This document shows positions 1-9,400 of a stretch of 11,993 bases of DNA, piece by piece. The first letter of the stretch is position 1. Every line of letters begins with the position of its first letter. The notes under the pieces were generated by a model. It was not told the DNA's origin. It saw only the letters and a list, made by a program, of their open reading frames with translations, and searched no databases. Source of the stretch: Phoronis ovalis (lineage: Eukaryota > Phoronida > Phoronidae); the NCBI GenBank assembly GCA_028565635.1, contig JAOXYB010048625.1:1-11993 (forward strand). Direction: 5' to 3'. Position numbers and translations under genes: made by a program.

Positions 1-347
1 TATCGCATAAAATATCATCGTTTTTAATTAATCACATAACCAATTTTTGTCATACTAATGAGATTCTGAATGGTGGCACCACAAATTTTTCTGATGACTA
101 CTTATGACATGTGCTTGAAAGTTGAAATTTTTGCCTGGAAATCTTGTACGAACCCTGTTGTTAATAAAATCGGAGGTATAGGTAATATAATATAACTTTA
201 TTATAGTATGGTATGGTATGGTATTTTGGCATGTTCTACTTTATCTTTTTGCCATGATATCTATGCTATTATGTGCTATCACTGTTGGGCTTGTGCTAAT
301 TGCTTTAGGCAATAGGATGTGTAGTATGTGCTTCTTAATATTTACAG
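1..347 (+). other. Upstream intron tail (or 5' region)
   Basis: This is AT-rich non-coding sequence ending in a good 3' splice site at 346-347. It holds a short GTATG tandem repeat at 206-224. The ATG at 218 opens a frame that continues into exon 1 after an in-frame TAA at 188-190, which is the basis of the alternative first-exon model. No TATA box or initiator could be assigned with confidence. Confidence 0.55.
206..224. repeat. GTATG microsatellite
   Basis: Three perfect copies of GTATG (206-220) plus a partial fourth copy, GTAT (221-224). It lies just upstream of exon 1 and overlaps the ATG at 218. It is probably a simple repeat without function. Confidence 0.85.
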
Positions 348-462
348 GACCTTGTGACTATACAGGTGTAACTGTTACATGTGGAGAAAGTGCTAGAAGA
401 CGTCGTGCTGTTAATGCTGGAAACACCTTTGTCAATGTAGAATTTGAATTACCACTTGGCAA
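348..462 (+). CDS. Exon 1: start of unrecognised N-terminal domain, with tetra-arginine tract
   Basis: The acceptor is the AG at 346-347 after a T-rich tract (ttcttaatatttacag). The donor is GTAAGT at 463. The exon enters in phase 1 and leaves in phase 2. It encodes P-C-D-Y-T-G, a V-T-V-T-C segment, the basic run R-R-R-R at 395-406, and a probable beta strand (F-V-N-V-E-F-E-L). I recognise no family with confidence. R-R-R-R followed by Ala-Val fits the proprotein-convertase (furin) consensus R-X-K/R-R, so the secreted chain may be cleaved here. An alternative reads the frame straight through the acceptor from the ATG at 218, giving about 43 mostly hydrophobic residues as a signal anchor. I prefer the spliced model because the acceptor is good and its phase matches the other exons. 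Confidence 0.72.
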
Positions 463-3400
463 GTAAGTGAAGAATATTTCCAAGATAAAAACAAAGACTG
501 AAGTAAATTATTTTAGCCTATACATATTTTTTGTCAAATATAATATTTTTATATAAAAATTAATTTGTGCATTGTGCAAATTGTTTATAAGTTGAATTTG
601 TACTTATTGGAGGTCCTCAAGTAAAACTGTATTAATTGAATTTAAAAATATAAAAAATGAGGCTTCAAGCAAATTTTCCTTGTTTTATGCTCATATTTTA
701 TTTCACTAATATAGAGCCTATGTTATGCTATATTTAAATTCAGCTAGATCCAAAATTTATTTTGTGTCATATCCTATATTCTGACTTATATTCTCTTATT
801 AAGTTTAAGTGTATAACAGATCCCCGGATCTTTTTGTTTTAGTGGCACCACCAACCAGAATGCAACTGATCTTTTGTATACCCTTATAAAGAATGGAACA
901 TTTGATAGTAATAATGTAACAGTTAATACAGAAGACATTGAGTTGAAAGAAGTCTTCAGTTGTCCAGAAGGACAGATTCTAGATCAAGATAATGACTGCT
1001 GTGAGCAATTACTAAATTAAATTAGATTGAGTGCCTAAATGTAGCATTAAATCAGCCATCATCATTCTCAAAATGTTTGTCAAATACATAAAGTTGTTTA
1101 CACCAAGTCTTAGAAAAGTTATTTCTGAAACAATTAAAACTTTAATGAGAAGGTAGTAAGTAATACATGATATATTTACGGATATTTATCGTGAATACTG
1201 CTGGGGATGGTGGTTATATGGTGATCAACCTTCAGTGGGTTCAGTGGGGAGTAAAACAGAGCTTAATTGGCAGCATTTGTATAATGTTGGAACTATTATT
1301 ATCTTCCGCTTGTTAGAACTATGATTAGTTTCTGTGTGATTGTACTAGCTGTAACCAGTATTGAAATGTTACACTTATAATATTTTTTGTTAGTGACCTG
1401 TGCACCTGGTACTTATTATTACAAGAATGCAACCAATGCAACATCATGCATTCCATGTGATATTGGTTTCTACAATGAAGAGGAAGGCCAAACAGAATGC
1501 CAGAGTTGTCCAAATGGTGAAATCACACTTGATGAGGGAACTGTAAATGCTACAGATTGCTTTGGTATGCAAACTCAAATTTGCTGCAGTTTTATGATTT
1601 GTGTGCATAAAACTAAGCGTATGTCAAACATTAATTTGAGTGTATCGGTAAAGCAAATAGTATTATTGGGTGTATGATTTACTAGTTCACATTATTGATC
1701 CATGCTAGCAGCACTGTCATTAGCTGGGTTATAGTCAATCATCAATGAAAGTTTCGATCCTTCACAAGATTTACTTGGTTGGTGTACCTGCAGTGAGGAT
1801 GATCATGCCCCAGTCACTGCTGGTTTGCAAGTTATGTTTCTTCTTGGCAAGGTTGAACAAGATGCTCTCTCAGTCGCTTATAATGTTTTCTTTATAATTC
1901 GTAACTTTAGCAGAATATCCATCGACAAATATAAATTTTTAGAGATTGTGCTGCCTGTTAATGGGCCTTTTTTGACAGAGAATTTGTTTGATTATAAGTT
2001 TAAGATCTTTGTAAACTTCATTTGTCTAGAGTGAAATGTGCCAATATAATGATTTTACTTTTTAATTAATTATAGCTATTTGTTCAGTTGGTAATTTCTA
2101 CAACCGAGGTAGCCAGTCATGTGAGCCTTGCCCTCGTGGTATGTACCAAAACGAAACTGGTCTTTCATTCTGTGATGATTGTGGCACTGGGCAGACAACA
2201 GATGGTCCGGGAACAAATAGTTCCATTTATTGCTTAGGTACGGAAATATAGAGAAGTCTACAGTTTGATCTTGCACCTTTTGTCATAATGCAAAGAAATA
2301 ATGTGGCTTAATTGTACAGTATGAACTACATACATATCAGAGTAGTTTCTACAGTTAAATATAAACTGTAAAATGTTAGTTGTTATAAGTACAATCCGAT
2401 TGTTTTTCAAGGAAGCTGTTTGTAATAAATTATACATTAAATTGAATATTATTATGAAAGTGTTGAAATTGTTTTTCTAGAGTCCAGTAAGTAACTCGAA
2501 TAAAAATCTAGTCTGTGAATGATACTAATAGACTATTTGTTGGCATTTTGTTGTGCTGCTGAGTGAACTTGAAAATTAAAGCAGTTCCCAGTGCACTCAA
2601 TACATGTAATTCATACACACAATGCAGAATTGTAGGAACATTTTGGATCCTGACCAGTGACAAATAATCTGTATTACTGTGTCATCCTGAATTCACATGT
2701 ACACAAATTGAATAATTATATTTTTACTGTTACAGAGAGCTGCCCTCTTGGTGAATCACTAAATCTAGAATCTGTTTGTGTACCATGTGCTCAAGGAACA
2801 TTCAGACAGTTTGAAAACCAGACAGCTTGTGACCTGTGTCCATATGGTTTAACAACTAACAGCACTGGAGCCATGTCAGAGGATGATTGTAACATCAGTA
2901 AGTTGAATTATAATATTTTTACCTCAAACATATTTAAATTTTTGGCTACTATAAATTAACTATATGCATATATAGCTAATGTATTATACTGTCAGTACAT
3001 TTGGATCTTGTTCATTATATATGTGTTAACAGCAAGAAATTAAGGAATGATGCTTACTAGGATGTTAGGTTCAGAGGCAAGTGACAAAACAAGATAAAAA
3101 GTAGATAGCAATCTTGCCAAAGGAGATTAGGTATTTCTGCGTATTTTAATGTCTCCAGCCATAAATGAATATCTGAATATGAATATATAGTCATGTAGCA
3201 AAAGATAAGTGAGAATTCATTCAGTTTACTGATTGATGTTACAGAACAGAAGAGTGGCTGTCGGTTACATACCATAATATTAGTATAAAAATATTAAACT
3301 TTTTTTGTTGCATTTCAGGTCTCAATTGCTCTGCAGTTACTTTACACAATGGAACTGTCTCGCCAACTCCAAATGGTGACGACAACTATGGACATGGTAG

Positions 3401-6400
3401 TGTTATTTCTTTTACATGCAACCATGGCTTAAAGTTAATTGGTTCAAAGATATCAACATGTCAGGCTGGAAGTTGGTCTAATCCAGTGCCATCTTGTGAC
3501 TGTGAGTTCATTTTACAATTTTATGATGAAATCAATGCATACATGCGTAAACTGTGTCATGCAAGACTTTCAAGAGTTTTACCTGAAAGCATGGATAGGT
3601 GGCAACATGTCTGTGATGTAATAATTTGCGATATTTATCCAATTAGCTTTATATTCGGTTCAGAGCAAGTACAGGTCAAAGTATAGGTCTGGTATAATTT
3701 TGATCTGGATTACTTCCAATATGGCTGACTAACCGCTTCAGTTTTTATCAGATCAGCTTCATATTCGGTACAGATAAATACAGTACAAGTTGAATATAAT
3801 TTTAACCTAGATAACTTTCAAGAAGGCCAATTGCGACCATGTTTGTTCTCAAGATCGTACCTTGCAATAACAGCTTCACTTTTTGTCCAATTAGCTTTGT
3901 TGCAGAGTAAGTACAGATCAGATGTAATTTTGACCCAAAATGGCTGACTAGCGGCCATGTTTTGTTCCCGAGAGAGGCACATCATGGCCACAATGACGAA
4001 TTTCAGCCTTGATCATTCAAAGTGATTTTAAAAAGGTGATAGGTGCAGTGGGTAGCATAGGTTAAGTTGCATTTTCAAACAACCTTGGAAAGTGGATCAA
4101 CTGTCGATTCGAAAAATTCCGCTTTTCTTCTGTAGCCATCAAAACTGTTTTTGCTCTGATCTTAAAAATCTGATACAAATTGGAATTTTACCAGGATCAC
4201 TTCCAACATGGCCGACTGGCAGCCATGTTTGTTCCTGTAGATGATGCTCCAGTAACAGCTTTAGTTTTTATTGGATCAGTTTCATATTTGGTACAGGATA
4301 AAGATACAGGTACAGTATGATTTTGAGCTACTTCATCTCCAATATTGCTGATTCACTGCCATGTTGGTTCCCCAAGACAGTACGTCATGGTACTTCTATA
4401 GCTGCAATGACGACGCACTGCCTGGATGATTCGCAGGTGGTTTTAAGAAACTGGGTTGCATGGACTAGGTGATAATGACCTATATATTTTTGGCTTCATT
4501 TACCCTCTGATTTGAAACGATCTCTCTATATATATATTGATCACTGTTGATTTTGACCTGAATCACTTTCAATATGACCGACTGGTGGCCATATTTGTTC
4601 CCAGGATGGTAATCTTTAGCCTCAAAGACAAACCACAAGGTGGGTGAGATTAACTGTCGATCCAAATATTTGACGTCTTCAGCAGTCATAAACTGTTTTT
4701 GGCCGGATCTTGAAAACTCTGGTACATATAGAGTCAGTAGAATGCTTTAATTCAAAAAGTAAATAAATGTCAAGTTTTATTTTACCTGGATCACTTGCAA
4801 CATGGCAGACTGGAAGCCATATTTTTTCCATTATAGATTATACCCAATAACAGCTTTAGTTTTTATCAGATCGGTTTTATATGTAGTAGATGATAATAAG
4901 GTTCGGTATGATTTTGACCTTTTTCACTTCTAATGTGGGTGCCTGGCGGCCATGACTGAGAGATGAGTTAACTTCATCTGAACATCTTTGATATTTACCA
5001 CAGTGGGCAAGCTCTCTTTTGCCCACATCCTGAAAATGCTGATAAATAAAGAGATTCTTTAGAACTAAAAAAACTATTTCATGTATGATTGGCATCTGTC
5101 TGTCAAATTCAGACCACTTGTTTAAAGATTCTGTACTAGTGCTGAAGGTAGTGCTGATAGTTATAATTGTGTAGGGATACACTTTTGCATGTTTTAGGTA
5201 ACTATGATATTGTGCAAATCTCATGTTTCCTCTGTAGTCTTCTTGGAATTTTCTACAGAAATAGATGCATAAATGGAATTACTTCCTCATCAACCATTAA
5301 TCTGTATTTTTAAAATACTCTTTATTGATTTCAGTTTATGAATGTCAGAATATCCTATCTCCAAGCAATGCCAATGTTACATTCACAGATGGTTTCTTTC
5401 CTGGTAGTGTAGCAACCTACACTTGTAACTCTCTGTATAATATGATCGGCAACTCAAACAGAACTTGTCAGCTAAGTGATGATATCCAACTTCCACCTAA
5501 CACTTACAAATGGACAGGAGAGGAACCTGTGTGTCATGGTAGGTATATTTGTTATGATGTACACTATTATATTGATGTACAGTTTATGCTTTTCACATGA
5601 TTTTTGTGTATAAATGCATGTGCTCTTTGTAACTCTGTCACAATGTGCCTTGATCAAATTAAAATGAGAGAATATAAGTCAAATTTCATTGTTTGTAGAT
5701 CTCCATGAATCTCTTGGCCTAGTTAAAGTGAATAAAGTGTCACTAACATTCATAAGCAATTCCCTTTAGGTATATTAATTTTCAAAGAATAATTTCCCAC
5801 AAAAATTATCAAAATTATTAAACCCATTTTGAAGTTATGGACATTTATGATGGTGACTTTGGAAGCTGCCATGATAAACTTTTATTACCGATAATGCAAA
5901 GTGCACTGACATCACAGATGAACAAGATTGTATGCATTTGTATGGTAGAAAACTGTAAAATCACTTATCCGGACTTATATTTTATTTCTCAGGGAGTGAT
6001 ATATGATGCTGAAATGTAACACTTTTGTGAAGCTATTTTATTGAGGGATATTGAAAGCAAAGTAAATGCATTTTAGTATTGTACGTTATGGGTGTATTTC
6101 TGAATCAGTGAAAAAAAAATTTTTTTTTGATATGGTCATTACATGCAAACCTTGTAAATCTCTGATGTCATCAGCACTTTGCATAATAAAGGTTATAATG
6201 ACAGCTTCCAGAGCCATCAACACAAATACCTACAACTTAAAAATGGATTCTGTAATTTTGATAATTCTTGGAAATTATTCTTTTAATTATAAAGGAATCG
6301 GATGTATATATTCCTTATGCCATGTTAGTTGTTCACTTTAATATCACAACAATCTGGTAATATTATAATTAAATGCTTAAACATACAATTGCAGATAAAT

Positions 6401-9400
6401 GCCCAGATGGTACGCAAATAAGACCTGCAGAAGGTATCTGTGAGGACTGTGAAATTGGTACATTTAGAAAATCAGGCATCAACCTTCGATGTGAACCTTG
6501 CGGTGAAGGATTTATAACACCAACGAATAGGTCAATACATGAAACACAGTGTACTGTCCGTAAGTAAATTTAATATGATCACAATTAAAGAACATTCTTT
6601 TAGATAGTTGCATGTCATTTGTTTTACAAGTACATCCATTCTATGATTGTAGTACATTTATTAGTCTTTTCTGAGTAGAACAAAAAACCCATCATGCTAA
6701 ATTATGATTAATATTTTTACTTTCACAGATAGATGTACTATTTACCTATTTTCTTACCTTTTGGTGGACAAACGATGTGATTGGTCGTCAATCAGCAGGT
6801 CTAGGGAAGTTACTCTACATATTTTTATGGAAGCTGTATTTGAATAAAATTGTTGAATCCCTCAGTCACCTTTGTGTTTTTCAGCTGCATGTTTGCCGGG
6901 TTTCAAAATCAACATGGAAGATGCCAAATGTGAAGAATGTCCCATTGGTACTTATCAAACAGAAAAGTGGAAGGATTTTTGCACATCATGTGGTGGAGCC
7001 TACTATCGTACTGATGACACAGGGAAAACAATGCAGTCGGATTGTAAATGTAAGTATGATATCATAATCATTACGTTCCTGTCACTGATGCAATTGGCTG
7101 TTGATAATCTCCTGATCATCACATTTCTGTCTTGAACATTAACCTGCTAAGAAAGGTGAAGGTTTGATTGCTTCAGGATCTCTAGAAATCACATTATCCT
7201 AGCAGATCTTAGAGCTTCCACTTTCACTTAATATAATACAATATTTAAAAAGATAGAATATGTCATAATTAATATTCAACAGATGAGTATCGCATTCATA
7301 ATTTTATTCTCGTTTCATATAGCTGTATTGATATTAATTAAATTAACTTTGTTTAAGGACATATATCGGATTTAATTTTGGTTAATCTTAAAATATCCAT
7401 TAAAGATCAGAAACTAGCTACAGTGGCATAACTGTGTCAAGAACTTTGTAAGAAAATTTTATTTATTATAAGTGGATTGAATTGATTACCCTGTGTGTCC
7501 GTTTTGTCTAAGAATTTGAAGAAATTAGATAAATTGTCAAAAACTGTTTTGGTTTGTTCGCATTTGATTGCTTATTACTGCACTTAGTTTAAACTGATGA
7601 ATATAGTCTCTTCCTCAAAATGTATGCTTCATTTGTTTGTATAAATGTATTATTTTTGCAGTTTTCTGTCCAGATGGCCAGCAAAAAGATGATGGAACTA
7701 ATTTGTGTTCTGCATGCCCTGTTGGTCAGTACAGAAGTAATGAAATTGAAGGTTTCTACACAACGTGTGTCACATGTCCTTCTACTGCATCTGGTGTAGC
7801 TAAATTTACACTTAATCCAAATTCAACTCATGAAGATAACTGCACAGTCTGTAAGTATGCTAGATCAACAGCGTTAGTGCGGATGTTATATTACTGCTGA
7901 GTGTAATATAGAAGCTACATATTTTCGATGGTTTTATGCACTCCATGTGATTAGCAATATAGTTTTATGTTGCGATCTGTTTAAAATAATATTAAGAAAT
8001 TATTAATCTGAAAGTGGATTGCACCCAACTTTGCTAATGCCGGAGATTTGAAGTCTACAAGATCAAGTTTATGTTTCGTGAATATATACAGAGAGAATAG
8101 ATAGAAAACATAATGTTTACTGCGGCATGGTTTCAATGCTTAAAACAGTCACTATGGTAGATCTATTTGAAACTGAGTGCCACATTGCAGTCACTGTAAT
8201 GATACTTGGGAGTGACTGCAATTTCTAGTATATGAATTACAATCATATAATCGGGATTTGATGTTCTTTGCGCTTTTGGAGGTAAAGAAGCTCTTTGAGT
8301 TTTAAAATTTTATGTTTACCATACTAACCAATAATTTTTATCCAGGTTTTTTAGTCTGGATTCTTCTAGTTATATAGTGTGATGATATGCTTCTTAAAAT
8401 TAAAAAAATTACCTTTAAATTGACTGTTTAATTGCACATGAAACTATTAATTTTTTTGCATTATATGTTCTTCTCGAATAACTGAATTCATTGATTGTTT
8501 TTTTATTAATTCATGAAAGATATTTTCAGAGCGACCTGTACATGTACTGTGTTTACCACTAATAATCACCCGAAACAAACGCAGTGAGTGGCCTTCTCAT
8601 AATGCTTATAATTATAAAAAATGGCATTAGATGAAAGCAGATAGCTGACCAAAGCATGCATGATTGACTTGATATTCTGAATCATTATCATTGTGCTTTC
8701 TGTATTGCAGTGGACTGCATGGCTGGTTATAAACGCAATGCCAACAATGATGACTGTGTACCTTGTGCATATGGAGAATATCAACCTAATCCACGACAGA
8801 CATCTTGTATACCATGTCATCCAGACAAGAGTACTCGAGTAACTGCTTCCACAAAAATGGAACAATGTGAAGGTATGTGTGAACTTTAAACATTGCAGTA
8901 CGCTTATCAGCAGTTAATGTTATGTTACTGTAAAAATTCTCTAATTTGTACATTAAAAAAATTATTGTTTTTTAAAATTTTTTTATGGGGTGTAGGAATT
9001 TTTGACAATAGATTCCTTAAATAAACAGGTGTACAAATTTTCGAAACCCTACAAAATGCATAAATGGGGGTATACGAATATGGGATATAATTTATAGAGA
9101 ATTTTTACCGCAATAAAGATTTTATTTTAATAATCCATACTGAAGGTTTACTTCAATAGGAATTTAGTACAAAATTATTAATGAAAATTAAAGATTTTTA
9201 CAAATGAAGCAATTTTTTCCCCAAAAATTTAGTATTATTAAACTTTCTATGAATTTTCACAATTGTTTTCAATTTCATAGTATTCTGCGAACGTGCTGGT
9301 GATGAATTAGATGCCAATGGACAATGTCAGCAGTGTGAAATTGGTTTCTACAGAGAAAATGCAGTCTTCAAGTTTAATAAGTGTATAATGTGTGATACTG

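Noticed and set aside
1198-1275. Less AT-rich patch in intron 2 as a hidden exon
   Set aside because: No acceptor and donor pair gives a phase 1-compatible frame, and no cysteine pattern is present.
1325-1513. Antisense open frame over exon 3
   Set aside because: Shadow of the exon 3 module on the opposite strand.
4877-5224. 115-codon antisense open frame in intron 6
   Set aside because: It overlaps the end of the repeat array and ordinary intron sequence, has no recognisable domain, and sits inside a well-supported intron.
5837-6019. 60-codon + frame in intron 7
   Set aside because: It lies in the left arm of the foldback element and runs into the loop; no protein family is visible.
6777-7067. 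96-codon + frame overlapping exon 9
   Set aside because: It reads exon 9 in the wrong frame; the correct frame gives a complete six-cysteine module with matching phases.
8566-8865. 99-codon antisense open frame over exon 11
   Set aside because: It is the complement of a clear cysteine-module exon with good splice sites; its cysteines and serines mirror the exon codons.
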